DNA of 64,000 nucleotides. It comes from RGEC01 sp964475595 (lineage in GTDB: Bacteria > Bacteroidota > Bacteroidia > NS11-12g > UBA955). The DNA lies in NCBI GenBank assembly GCA_964475595.1, contig CAYYXG010000005.1, positions 68,030 through 132,029 on the forward strand. The letters are read 5' to 3'. Shown here in pieces: positions 32,625-41,915 of the stretch (position 1 is its first letter; each line of letters begins with the position of its first letter). The position numbers were made by a program, and so were the translations under genes. The notes under the pieces are model-generated. The model ran no database searches. It was given only the letters and a program-made list of their open reading frames with translations, and was not told where the DNA came from.

Positions 32625-33630
32625 TTTGTAATAAATAATTATCTGCTGCAGACAAAGCAGCATTTACGCATTGATGCATATCAAGATATACATATAGACC
32701 CAAACGTCCTATAAAGGTTACTTTAGGGTTAGGTATGCCTGAATATTTCTTATATATTTCGCGGTTTATTCCATCGATATCTTTTACTGGATAAAAACGC
32801 TCATTTGCATTTTCAGTATAATCGCAAGGCTCTTCATAAGTTAATGAAGTAAAGAGTTCATTTTCACCATGTGCAGGAATGTTTTTCCATTCAACAATTC
32901 GTGTGTAAGGACCGCTATTGGTAAAGTTCACCTGAACAACCGGAAATAATTTTGGCGCCGGGATTTGTATATGATGGAATTTCAACGATCGATATGGTAA
33001 AGGACCATAAATAAACTCATAATATTCATCTATAGGCATAGAATTAAAAATATGGATATACTTCTCTTCCATATTTTTATTAAAAGGGCAATTTAATTCA
33101 ATGGTAATCAGAGGATGATCAAGCATTTTTTCAAATAATCTGGTATATCCTTGTTCAGGCATATATTGAAATGTATCATCCGGAAAATAATCTTCATTTA
33201 AGTCATCCCTTATGGGCACCCTGTTAATAATATCAGGACTGATTTTTTCCAGTGGAAGACCCCACATTTTTTCTGAATAAGGACGTATGAAAGTATTTAC
33301 CACATTTTCTTCCCCCACTATCTCCCTTGTTTCCTTGTTTACAGGCAATGTTACCAATCGTCCGTTTTCAAGCATAGCTTTAACCTTATGGCGATATGGA
33401 ACCCATCCTGTAAACCGACTTAGAAACTGGACTACTTTATCATTATTAGTGTGAAATAGATGTGGGCCGTATTTGTGAACTCTTATGCCTTTATCATCGA
33501 TATAATCGAAAGCATTCCCTCCTATATGGTCTCTTTTATCAATGATTTTAACAATAAATCCCTTTTCCGCCAATCGGCGTGCAATTACAGCTCCACTGAA
33601 TCCGGCACCAACAATCAATATAGATTTCAT
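32617..33630 (-). CDS. glf: UDP-galactopyranose mutase
   Basis: About 337 residues from the ATG at 33630, which makes a 4-bp overlap with the AsnB-like gene; an upstream in-frame ATG at 33663 is inside that gene. This flavoenzyme interconverts UDP-galactopyranose and UDP-galactofuranose. The FAD site opens ILIVGAGFSGAVIARRLA. KRDHIGGNAFD, the YGPHLFHT stretch, FIRPYSEKMWG and the late GRLGLYVYLDMHQC with the FAD/substrate contacts are all present. It shows that the glycan probably contains galactofuranose. The length is slightly short of the 370-390 seen in many Glf proteins, but no motif is missing. Confidence 0.94.
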   Translation of the reverse strand: MKSILIVGAGFSGAVIARRLAEKGFIVKIIDKRDHIGGNAFDYIDDKGIRVHKYGPHLFHTNNDKVVQFLSRFTGWVPYRHKVKAMLENGRLVTLPVNKETREIVGEENVVNTFIRPYSEKMWGLPLEKISPDIINRVPIRDDLNEDYFPDDTFQYMPEQGYTRLFEKMLDHPLITIELNCPFNKNMEEKYIHIFNSMPIDEYYEFIYGPLPYRSLKFHHIQIPAPKLFPVVQVNFTNSGPYTRIVEWKNIPAHGENELFTSLTYEEPCDYTENANERFYPVKDIDGINREIYKKYSGIPNPKVTFIGRLGLYVYLDMHQCVNAALSAADNYLLQNE

Positions 33631-35522
33631 AAATCTATTAATTGAATATTCATTTTCTGCCAAACTGCTTTAGCCATTGAATCTGGTAACCCACCTTCTT
33701 TCCACTCTTGTTCTGCCTTCCTGCGCAGAGCCAGACTTTCATTATCTGCACTCCCGCTGCCCAACATATCCATGGCCCAGCTCCGCAAATCATGGTTCAG
33801 CCAATGCTGAACCGGACTGCTGATGCCAATCTTTAATCGCCTAAGCCTTATTTCCTCATTCATCCTACCCTGCATGGCCTGCCTGAGTATTCTTTTGTTA
33901 TAGCCCAATCCTATTTTACTCTCCACAGGCAATGAAAATGTGTAGGCCACCAGTCGCCAGTCCATAAAAGGCATGCGTATTTCCACGCTATTCATCATGC
34001 CGGCCAGGTCAAAATTTCTGAATATATCGGGCAGGGTTTCTACAAATGTTTCTCGCAACAGCATACGCTCAGGAAAAGGATAACGGCTAAAATTATATGG
34101 ATTGCCCAATGCAGGCAACGAGCCATTCTCATGATATTCGCTGCGGTGCCGGTAGGGTTTGCCCATTAGCCTTTTCACCGCCTGCTTCAAGCCGCCCAGC
34201 GGACTTCGGGCCGCCAACATAATTTGTTGTAGGTTTTTGTTCACACGTGGCTGATCTTCCGCCGCATAGGTAGGTATAATGATTTGCCGTAGGTTCTCGG
34301 CCATGGCTTTTTGGCCGGTTTTGAAATAATAATCAAACAAATCATAGAGCATATCGCGATACCCAAACTGCATTTCATCCACACCATGCCCGTCCATACT
34401 CACGGTAATGCCGTTCTCGCGCATGCCCCGGTAAATACCACTGATGGCGGTAATCGGAGAAGGATTCAGTCCATCAAACATTTGGGTATCACGGGTAACC
34501 TGTGCGGGCAAATCAGCATATTGCTGGGGAATAAATATGGCATCTCCACCCGTGTATTGCAGCGCCTTCTCGGCAAAAGCCCTTTCGTCGCTCGGCAAAC
34601 CGGGAAATGTGGCCACCACCGCTTTTTGAGCCCCTTCAGGTACACGACTTAATTTGCCTTTCTTCAGCAAATCATTCACGATGCTGTAAACGCTGCTTGA
34701 GTCCAGTCCGCCGCTGAGGGCGGTTGCAACAGGCACATCGCTTACCAAACGGATGCTACAGGCATCTTCCAGCAGGGCATGGTATTTTTCGGCCTGTTCC
34801 TCAAGGGTTTTAGGCACCTGCTGATTTATGTGATCCTCAATGCTCCACCAACGGCGCTGTTCAAAGGACTGCCCGAGTCTATATGTTACACAATGTCCGG
34901 GCAAAATGCTTTTTATGCCCTGAAAAATGGTGTGTCCGGCTCCGTGAATGCGCACGCCTGCTGTTTGTAAATCCAGCATGGCCTGGTCAAATTGTCGATT
35001 AAAACCATCCAGGTGTTTGAAAGCGCGCGTCTCTGAAGCAAAAGCCAGTAGTTTCCCGGGTGTAAAATGGTAGTAATAGGGTTTAATCCCAAAACGGTCG
35101 CGTGCCATAAACAGGGTTTGCTCCTTTTCGTCCCAGATGCCAAAGGCCCACATGCCGTTAAAACGCTGCAAACAATCGGCTCCCCATTGATGGTATGCTG
35201 CCAGTATCACTTCTGAGTCGGTATCCGAGCGGAAAGCATAGCCAAGGGTTTGCAATTCCCGGCGGATATCTATGAAATTAAAAACCTCACCGTTATAGGT
35301 CATGTGATAGCGGCCATCCATATAGGGCATGGGCTGATGACCAGCATCCGACAAATCCAGAATGCTGAGGCGCCTGTGACCCAGTCCCAACGTGTTGTTA
35401 AGCAAACGGACATATCCGGCTCCATCAGGTCCCCGCTCTGTCATTGAATCCGTGAACCTGACAAGTTTATCTCTGTCTATATGTTCTTGGTTAAGATTCC
35501 ATATACCTGCTATTCCGCACAT
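33627..35522 (-). CDS. Asparagine synthase-like amidotransferase (second copy)
   Basis: 631 residues. Cys2 starts the glutaminase domain (MCGIAGIWNL), with ERGPDGAG, YNGEVFN and RDRFGIKPYY. The synthetase PP-loop SGGLDSS is at 270-276. It differs considerably from the copy at 6300-8147, so it is not a recent duplicate. It lies between a GT4 (13-bp overlap) and glf (4-bp overlap) inside the operon. That position favours amidation of a sugar carboxylate, as proposed for WbpS-type proteins, over general asparagine supply. The true acceptor is unknown. Confidence 0.88.
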   Translation of the reverse strand: MCGIAGIWNLNQEHIDRDKLVRFTDSMTERGPDGAGYVRLLNNTLGLGHRRLSILDLSDAGHQPMPYMDGRYHMTYNGEVFNFIDIRRELQTLGYAFRSDTDSEVILAAYHQWGADCLQRFNGMWAFGIWDEKEQTLFMARDRFGIKPYYYHFTPGKLLAFASETRAFKHLDGFNRQFDQAMLDLQTAGVRIHGAGHTIFQGIKSILPGHCVTYRLGQSFEQRRWWSIEDHINQQVPKTLEEQAEKYHALLEDACSIRLVSDVPVATALSGGLDSSSVYSIVNDLLKKGKLSRVPEGAQKAVVATFPGLPSDERAFAEKALQYTGGDAIFIPQQYADLPAQVTRDTQMFDGLNPSPITAISGIYRGMRENGITVSMDGHGVDEMQFGYRDMLYDLFDYYFKTGQKAMAENLRQIIIPTYAAEDQPRVNKNLQQIMLAARSPLGGLKQAVKRLMGKPYRHRSEYHENGSLPALGNPYNFSRYPFPERMLLRETFVETLPDIFRNFDLAGMMNSVEIRMPFMDWRLVAYTFSLPVESKIGLGYNKRILRQAMQGRMNEEIRLRRLKIGISSPVQHWLNHDLRSWAMDMLGSGSADNESLALRRKAEQEWKEGGLPDSMAKAVWQKMNIQLIDL

Positions 35523-36718
35523 AATTGGTTTTGAACAAATGCACTGTAATTGGTTTCTGCCTGATAAAAATGTTTCCCGTATGCTTTAACTCCCTCTCTG
35601 AAGTTACGATTCCTGGATTTAGTATTGAGAAATTCCTTCACTAGAATAGCCGTTTGCCCCGGTGCTGGCAATGCAGGCAACAATAGCCCCGTCTCCTCGG
35701 TTACAATCTCAGGAACCCCGCACACATTACAGCCAATTACCGGTATACCCGAGGCAAGGGCTTCCATCATGCTCATGGGAATGCCCTCCAGCTCGCTCAT
35801 ATTGATAAATGCATCTACTTTTTGCTCCCTGTAATATGTTAATATTTCTGCATTGGGGACATATCCCATAAACCGGTAGCTGCCTGCCGGTAACTTACTC
35901 TCTGCCAGTTGCTGAATGGCTTCCATCCCCTCACCTGAGCCAAAATGGGTCCATTCAAAAGGTACTTTTAACGCGCTCAGCGTTTCGATGATGAGCCAAA
36001 TTCGCTTCAAGGGTACAAAGTTGGAACACGATACCAGATAGTAGGGATCTGTATCATCCCCACATTGGGACAGTCCGTTATCATTTACCCCCAGACGATT
36101 CAAATAAAAATGCCCATACCATGGATATTGCATCTTAACATGGTTGAGACCATACTGAGAAATCTGGTGAACGCTGTCAAATGCCTTCAATTCAGAACGA
36201 CGAAAAGCAAAATAGCCTCTGCCGTTCTGCTTTTCATCATAATCATAGCCGTGCATTCGGGCAACCAGTTTGCCTTTCAGCCCCTGTTCCCTGCACATGG
36301 CCAGCACAGTAGCCCATTCATTGAACCAGTAACTATAACAAACACCGGAATCATTCGTAAGCAAAACATTATTAAGTGCCACAGACTCCTGAATCAACCC
36401 CACAAAACGATTCCACTGAAAACGAAAATCACGGAGAAATTGGAAACGATGCGGTGCGAAAATAAATTCATTGAGTATCCATTTCAGCATCCATCTCCAG
36501 TGCTTTTTTACCAGGTTCCTGATTTGGACAGGATTGGGAGTAACAGCATTTTGCACCACAACACTCTCGGGCAATTCAGCATAAAAATTATTGCCCTTTT
36601 CGCGGGGATATATATACACTTTATCAAAAGCCTGAAGCAAAAAGGGCAATTCTCCTTCCAGAAAAGACTCACCTCCGTAATACGGAAATTTTTGGGTGAA
36701 CAAATGAAGTGTCTTCAA
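35510..36718 (-). CDS. GT4-family glycosyltransferase (MHGxD type)
   Basis: 402 residues. It opens LHLFTQKFPYYGGESFLEGEL and contains CYSYWFNEWATVLA, ARMHGYDYDEKQNG and NMSELEGIPMSMMEALASGIP (EX7E). The opening is common in EpsD/WcaL-like transferases. Its motif order matches the paralogue at 27779-28984. It overlaps the AsnB-like gene by 13 bp and lies 20 bases below the membrane protein gene. Donor and linkage unknown. Confidence 0.88.
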   Translation of the reverse strand: MKTLHLFTQKFPYYGGESFLEGELPFLLQAFDKVYIYPREKGNNFYAELPESVVVQNAVTPNPVQIRNLVKKHWRWMLKWILNEFIFAPHRFQFLRDFRFQWNRFVGLIQESVALNNVLLTNDSGVCYSYWFNEWATVLAMCREQGLKGKLVARMHGYDYDEKQNGRGYFAFRRSELKAFDSVHQISQYGLNHVKMQYPWYGHFYLNRLGVNDNGLSQCGDDTDPYYLVSCSNFVPLKRIWLIIETLSALKVPFEWTHFGSGEGMEAIQQLAESKLPAGSYRFMGYVPNAEILTYYREQKVDAFINMSELEGIPMSMMEALASGIPVIGCNVCGVPEIVTEETGLLLPALPAPGQTAILVKEFLNTKSRNRNFREGVKAYGKHFYQAETNYSAFVQNQLCAE

Positions 36719-36738
36719 TAGTGCAGATAAAATGTTAT

Positions 36739-38103
36739 TTATTCCGCCATTTGCCCGTAACTGACCAATTTCTTACGGGTGTCTATCATTTTAATGGACT
36801 TTAGGCCATAGTAATCAGCCACACATGTATTAATCCAGTAACTGCTGTCCGTGGCAAGGTCTTCAAATCGGCGGGTGTAAGGCGGGCGTATAAAATCGGC
36901 TTCCGTTAATACCACATCGGTGCCTCGCAGCACGCGCAGTTTTTTGTCCCGCTGCCCTAGCTGTGCTTTGGCAATGCGGGCATCAAACAACTGGGTGCCG
37001 GCTATCATACAAAATACCAACAGCACTAATATCTGAATGGCATTTACAACTTTTTGCTGCAACGCACCAAAGGAACCCAGTAAAGCCCTGCTCCCGGTTA
37101 ACCCATACAAAAACACAAAAAACACAAACTGTATGTTGGTTCTGGGCGCGTGCAAAGCCGGATTGGCCAAAAAGAAAATAAACGCAATGATGGCTCCCGC
37201 CAAATACCGGTGGAAATACAGGGCAGCAATCAGTGCGGATATCCTTGCGGTAATCTCTTTCTCAAGATGCAGTTTCATTGCACCTACCAAACCCACAGCC
37301 AGTATACCCCATGCCACAAGGGTATTGTATTTCCACAAGTTCATAAAAAGCCATTTAATATTGAAGTAAATGGTCCAGATATGGGTGAAGTTTTCACTGC
37401 TCATGCCGGTCATTCTGCGGGCATTTCCGGGCGATAAAATCACCAGTAAAAGCGCAGGAATAATTAAAACGAGAGCATAGCCAAAGCGCTGCCAGTCTTT
37501 CTCTTTTATAACCGCAACCTGATACAGTTGATCCACTGCCAAAATAAACAAGAGCGCGAGAACCCCGTTTGGCGAGCAGGTTCCGGCATAGAAATACACC
37601 GGTATGCCCAGCAAAAAGTACTTTAATGCGGGTTTCCATACCCTATACAACCACAATGCCGCCATCAGCATAACCAAATCCATTACATATCCTACTCCTG
37701 TGGTCCAGTAAAGGGTTTGCGAACTAAAGTTAAAAAATGCCAGCCACAGCGCAGCAGCCAAAGCCATGGTTTGGATTGCCGCATTTACACGGTTATTGCT
37801 TTTCAGCTCCAGGCCTCTCAGTATCATTTCCGATAATAGCAGCAGCAACAAGGTACCCATCATGGGCCCCACCCAGTATTTGCCCAGCCACAAACCCAGC
37901 CGGCAAACCGGATAGGTTAAGCTGATGCTGCGTCCGTCCCAGTTGAGGTATTCGTGAAACATATTACTAATGAGCCCATCGGCCTGCACCTTGCCTATCA
38001 GGCAAAAGTCATCGGCGGTAAACCAGGTGTAGAAGGGTTGCAACAATAGCAGCAGCAAAGCCACCATCGCCAGTAAAATTCTTAAAGTGCTTTTTCTAAT
38101 CAT
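36739..38103 (-). CDS. Multi-spanning membrane protein, DUF6056-like (possible GT-C enzyme)
   Basis: 454 residues with about 10 hydrophobic segments and a soluble tail of about 75 residues. The first exported loop has FTADDFCLIG and YLNWDGRSIS. A DD pair with a following WxGR is the pattern I associate with DUF6056 and related GT-C-like membrane proteins in polysaccharide loci. Such proteins may transfer or modify sugars at the periplasmic face, but none is well characterised to my knowledge. It lies 9 bases after the GT2 gene and 20 before the GT4. Family name is tentative. Confidence 0.7.
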   Translation of the reverse strand: MIRKSTLRILLAMVALLLLLLQPFYTWFTADDFCLIGKVQADGLISNMFHEYLNWDGRSISLTYPVCRLGLWLGKYWVGPMMGTLLLLLLSEMILRGLELKSNNRVNAAIQTMALAAALWLAFFNFSSQTLYWTTGVGYVMDLVMLMAALWLYRVWKPALKYFLLGIPVYFYAGTCSPNGVLALLFILAVDQLYQVAVIKEKDWQRFGYALVLIIPALLLVILSPGNARRMTGMSSENFTHIWTIYFNIKWLFMNLWKYNTLVAWGILAVGLVGAMKLHLEKEITARISALIAALYFHRYLAGAIIAFIFFLANPALHAPRTNIQFVFFVFLYGLTGSRALLGSFGALQQKVVNAIQILVLLVFCMIAGTQLFDARIAKAQLGQRDKKLRVLRGTDVVLTEADFIRPPYTRRFEDLATDSSYWINTCVADYYGLKSIKMIDTRKKLVSYGQMAE

Positions 38104-38112
38104 ACGATTTTA

Positions 38113-39105
38113 TTAAATGATTGCGTGTTTTAACACAGACAATATTTCTCCTGTGTCCATACTGGCCTGCAACAGGCGCCACTGTTTCAAAAATTGCCAT
38201 GGACTGCCACACCATTTGTTCCATAAAAAATACCCTCTCACATAGGTTGTCAGCCGGCTGTCAACATACCGGCTGAATCTCTCGGCAGGAAAAAATGTAT
38301 TCTTTTTTTTAAGAACATCTACCCATTTTTTCACCTGCGCCGGTGCAATATCCCGCTCGGCACCATGCAACAGCGCCAGGTGTGCACGCTGCTCCGATTC
38401 GGTTAATTCTGTTTTCAGCGCAGCAGCAACATATTCAAGCCGCACTTTGTTGGCACTGCTTTCCAACCCAGCCGCATGCATCCGGCTCACCTGCTGCTCG
38501 TGCATTCTATATTGAATCAGCACTTCATTCAAATTGGCCACACCCGTATGCAAGGCAAACAATTGCCACATGTGGTAATCTTCCGCGTGTTTATAATCTT
38601 CCTTAAAACCGCCTGAAACCTCACGGTAAACCGATTTACGGAACATCACGGTGCTGTGAATAAAGGCATTGCGGTACAGCAATTCTATCACTATTTCCTC
38701 CCGGTTTGTGCTGTGCTGCATGATTTCATCGGTTCCTATCACCCGTGCAAATCCACCGAGCAAGCCTGTTTCCGGGTGCTGCTCCAGGTAATCATACTGC
38801 CGCTGTAGCCGTCCGGTAAGCGCTATATCATCGGCATCCAGCCTGGCAATGTAGCGCCCCTGCGCTGCTTCCATACCCCGGTTCAGCTGATAAATCAGGC
38901 CGTGGTTTTTTTCAGAATCCAGTATCCGAATCCGGGGATCGGTATAGCTTTGGGCTATCTGTAGGGAATTATCGGTGCTGCCGTCATTCAGCAATATCAA
39001 CTCCCAGTTTTGAAAGGTTTGTGCAACAATGCTGTCTATGGCCTCGCGCAAATACGGTGCAGCATTGTACACCGGCATGATAACAGATACTTCGGGTTTA
39101 CTCAC
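38113..39105 (-). CDS. GT2-family glycosyltransferase
   Basis: 330 residues. The GT-A domain opens VSVIMPVYNAAPYLREAIDSI, with NDGSTDNSLQ near 40 and ARLDADDIA near 90 holding the DxD-type metal site. The C-terminal third is variable and probably binds the acceptor. It overlaps the fucosyltransferase gene by 4 bp and lies 9 bases before the membrane protein. It acts in the cytoplasm on a lipid-linked glycan. Donor not identifiable. Confidence 0.9.
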   Translation of the reverse strand: MSKPEVSVIMPVYNAAPYLREAIDSIVAQTFQNWELILLNDGSTDNSLQIAQSYTDPRIRILDSEKNHGLIYQLNRGMEAAQGRYIARLDADDIALTGRLQRQYDYLEQHPETGLLGGFARVIGTDEIMQHSTNREEIVIELLYRNAFIHSTVMFRKSVYREVSGGFKEDYKHAEDYHMWQLFALHTGVANLNEVLIQYRMHEQQVSRMHAAGLESSANKVRLEYVAAALKTELTESEQRAHLALLHGAERDIAPAQVKKWVDVLKKKNTFFPAERFSRYVDSRLTTYVRGYFLWNKWCGSPWQFLKQWRLLQASMDTGEILSVLKHAII

Positions 39106-39986
39106 AGCCGAATCCAGGTTTCGGGTATTAAATCGCCGGTTTGGGCCTGCATGGCCTCATCGGCAAACCAACGCTGCGGCGCAATCACCATTTTATCCGG
39201 ATTTTCATTCAGCCAGGCACCCCACCAGCTGAAGGTGCTATTGGCAAGAATATTGTGGTTGCAATGCATCATCAATCTTAAATCTTCATAATCAGTCTTA
39301 TCATCATTGATGTCTACATAATGTATCTTTATACCTAAATCTAAAGTATCCCTGCACCAGTTTATATCATTAGAAAAAAGGAAGAATTCAGGCTCAGCTA
39401 CCCTTTCTTTAATATAGTTTACGGCAGCTTTGTAATAATCCAGTGAACAAGTACCATGAAATGCCAATAAATGCGGCTCAGTCACAAAGTTTCCCCTTCT
39501 TACATGCAGCGATACAGCGTTAACCGATTTTATCCTTTGTAAAATTTCTTCATTAGCTGCACTGGGTTCCGGAATTATTCTAAAATCTTCCCTGATAACA
39601 TCTTCTATATCCTTGAAATACTTTTCAGATTGCCAATAGCCCTTGAGGTAGGTAGTTGTATTTAAACCAAATATATTACTATCATATTCTAAACTTCTCT
39701 CATTATAAATTTTACCTTCAGTTCCTTTAATTATACCCAACCTATTTAATAATCTTACCCAAAGTGGTTTTTCGTAAAGAGATTTATGTATTTCTTCCTC
39801 GCTTAAATAATCTTTTTTAATATTAAATGGATTCAAACTGTAATCATGCCACTCATAGGTTTTAAAAAAGTTAATATCAAGCTTTAGGCTCATATTTTGC
39901 TTTAATGCCAAAGATCTGGCAGTGGCATACTGAAAAAGTTGATTGCCAAGCCCCCCGGTAAGCTGCACAATAACTTTATTCTGCAT
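39102..39986 (-). CDS. GT11 alpha-1,2-fucosyltransferase-like protein
   Basis: 294 residues, the usual GT11 size. The start VQLTGGLGNQLFQYATAR is diagnostic. The donor motif normally HxRRGD reads HVRRGNF (His161, Arg163, Arg164, Asn166), and the late motif NHNILANSTFSWWGAWLN is intact. It would transfer L-fucose from GDP-fucose; the GDP-mannose-epimerase-like gene just upstream (11-bp overlap) may supply a related GDP-sugar. The Asp-to-Asn change may alter but need not abolish activity, because the arginines contact the donor. The middle of the gene is AT-rich. Confidence 0.88.
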   Translation of the reverse strand: MQNKVIVQLTGGLGNQLFQYATARSLALKQNMSLKLDINFFKTYEWHDYSLNPFNIKKDYLSEEEIHKSLYEKPLWVRLLNRLGIIKGTEGKIYNERSLEYDSNIFGLNTTTYLKGYWQSEKYFKDIEDVIREDFRIIPEPSAANEEILQRIKSVNAVSLHVRRGNFVTEPHLLAFHGTCSLDYYKAAVNYIKERVAEPEFFLFSNDINWCRDTLDLGIKIHYVDINDDKTDYEDLRLMMHCNHNILANSTFSWWGAWLNENPDKMVIAPQRWFADEAMQAQTGDLIPETWIRL

Positions 39987-40980
39987 TTTCTTTTTGCATA
40001 TCGTTTTGAATCCAGCTATATAGCTCCCCTATACCTTCTTCAAGTGAAACTCTTGGTTCCCAACCCAATATGCTCTTGGCTTTGGCATAATTGGCAGCCC
40101 TGGCCAAATCCCCTTCTGGCTTGGTTGTATCATAAATTATCGTATTCTGCAAGCCGGAAACCTTAATTACAGCAGCGGCTACTTCCGCAATGGTTGTGCA
40201 TTTATCAGGGCCAATCTGGATAGGCCCCTGATTCCAGCCATTATCCAATGCCAATAATATGGCCCTTACCACATCATCTACATGCACAAAAGCCCTGCCT
40301 TGCTTGCCGGTCCCCCAAACTGTCAGCGGTTCATTGGGATTCTTTAAAACACGTGCTATCAGTGAAGGTATAACCTGCCCTCTTTCTGAATAATCTGCCG
40401 GTGACCCATATACATTATGAAATATCAACGAAAGTGTTTTTATATTCTTTTCCTCACCCAGAATACCCAGTTCAAATTGACCCATTAGCTTACTCCAACC
40501 GTATGCTGACTCAGGATTTGCCGGATAGAGCTGCGATTCCTCTAACAAAGCAGCTTCGAATGAGGATTGCAATTCTCTCGGGAAACTGCAGGCTGTGCCT
40601 ACATACATGACGCCCTTAATTTTATGGCTTGAATTTCTTATAGATGTAAATACATTGGAGTTTATCAAAACATTTTGGCGGAATATGTAACCCTGATTAT
40701 TAAAAACATAGCCTATTCCAGCAACGATATCTGCCAAATGAACCACAAAATCAACCTGACTGATTATATCATCAATAGAACCGGGCACAGACAAATCCCT
40801 GTTATAAAATCTATTTTCTATGTTAATGCAGTATCTCCCTTCAGTTTGAAGATTGCTTAATTTTCCGCGCCAAAGGTTATCTACCACAAAAACATCATCT
40901 CCATTTTCTACAAGTTTTTTAACCAGGTTACTGCCAATCATGCCGGCACCGCCAGTCACAAGTATTTTTCTCTGCTTCAT
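39976..40980 (-). CDS. Extended SDR sugar-nucleotide epimerase (GDP-mannose 3,5-epimerase-like)
   Basis: 334 residues. The NAD loop GGAGMIG is at 10-16, HLADIVAGIGYV at 81-92, TACSFPREL at 129-137, Tyr160/Lys164 in YGWSK, and VWGTGKQGRAFVHVDDV near 215-235. The CSFP and PANPESAYG pattern recalls GDP-mannose 3,5-epimerase and GDP-fucose synthase more than GalE. It could make GDP-L-galactose or a related sugar for the GT11 enzyme next to it, which it overlaps by 11 bp. It overlaps the GT2 gene upstream by 4 bp. Family call is moderate; substrate is inference. Confidence 0.8.
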   Translation of the reverse strand: MKQRKILVTGGAGMIGSNLVKKLVENGDDVFVVDNLWRGKLSNLQTEGRYCINIENRFYNRDLSVPGSIDDIISQVDFVVHLADIVAGIGYVFNNQGYIFRQNVLINSNVFTSIRNSSHKIKGVMYVGTACSFPRELQSSFEAALLEESQLYPANPESAYGWSKLMGQFELGILGEEKNIKTLSLIFHNVYGSPADYSERGQVIPSLIARVLKNPNEPLTVWGTGKQGRAFVHVDDVVRAILLALDNGWNQGPIQIGPDKCTTIAEVAAAVIKVSGLQNTIIYDTTKPEGDLARAANYAKAKSILGWEPRVSLEEGIGELYSWIQNDMQKENAE

Positions 40981-41858
40981 CTTTTAAATATTTTAAAGTT
41001 TAACTTCATAAATAATATAGATATGTTTATGAAATAATCTATTTGAATGTTAGGACATTTTAGTTGAAAACCAACTGTATTATAAATTCCGTATTTTCTT
41101 AATTTTTGAAGATATAATTTATATACTGCAAGCTTATCTGTTACATTTAATAAATCAATATTATTCAATATAGTGCGTACTTCAGTCAGCTCTACTTCAG
41201 CGTTATCCGAAAGCGAATTTGTCAGGCTATGATCATCTAATACCCCTACAATTAATGGCTCGGGTATGTATGCGACTTCATAATTCCTTTTGAGTATCTT
41301 GTAATAAGCCTGAACATCCACAAGCCACTTAAGGTTTTTATCAAATTGCAGAATTTGTTTCTTTACACACAATGAACTGGGGGATCCCAAAACGTTTTCA
41401 AAAAACAAACGGTGTGGTTTTCTGAAGTACTCGTGGGCAACCTTCAACGCTGCCGTATGATTTCTGATGTTTCCGCGTATATTGGTATAACCACCGCAAA
41501 AGCAAACAATAAGATTTTGATTGTCCATAAACTCCTTCATAATCCTACTTAAACTGGCGGAAGTACTAAAATAATCATCATGGTGCATAATTTTAATAAT
41601 ATCATACTTGGCCATAGATATGGCATAATTCCAGTTCTCCGGTGAACCCAGAGGAGGTGCGTTTCTGTAGTACCGAATTTTACCGGGCAGTTTATCTTTG
41701 AAATTCTCTATTAGCTTAAATACATCCTCTGTAGTAGAATCATCAGAAACCACGACCTCAAAATCCTGATATTCTTGCTCCACAATTGACTGCATGAGCT
41801 TTTCAAGATAGATGGTTTGGTTATAAGTAGGGATGCAGATTGAAACTTTTATGTTCAA
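40977..41858 (-). CDS. GT2-family glycosyltransferase
   Basis: 293 residues. It opens VSICIPTYNQTIYLEKLM, with SDDSTTEDV near 39-47 and MHHDDYFS near 95 as the metal-site equivalent. The C-terminal part ends in a basic tail (KLNFKIFKR) that may sit near the membrane. It overlaps the epimerase gene by 4 bp and lies 57 bases below the methyltransferase. AT-rich throughout. Donor unknown. Confidence 0.87.
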   Translation of the reverse strand: MNIKVSICIPTYNQTIYLEKLMQSIVEQEYQDFEVVVSDDSTTEDVFKLIENFKDKLPGKIRYYRNAPPLGSPENWNYAISMAKYDIIKIMHHDDYFSTSASLSRIMKEFMDNQNLIVCFCGGYTNIRGNIRNHTAALKVAHEYFRKPHRLFFENVLGSPSSLCVKKQILQFDKNLKWLVDVQAYYKILKRNYEVAYIPEPLIVGVLDDHSLTNSLSDNAEVELTEVRTILNNIDLLNVTDKLAVYKLYLQKLRKYGIYNTVGFQLKCPNIQIDYFINISILFMKLNFKIFKR

Positions 41859-41915
41859 TTGTTTAGAGGCTTGTTATGAAGGCTACCAAATTTTTTAATG
41901 CTATAATTTTTTAAA

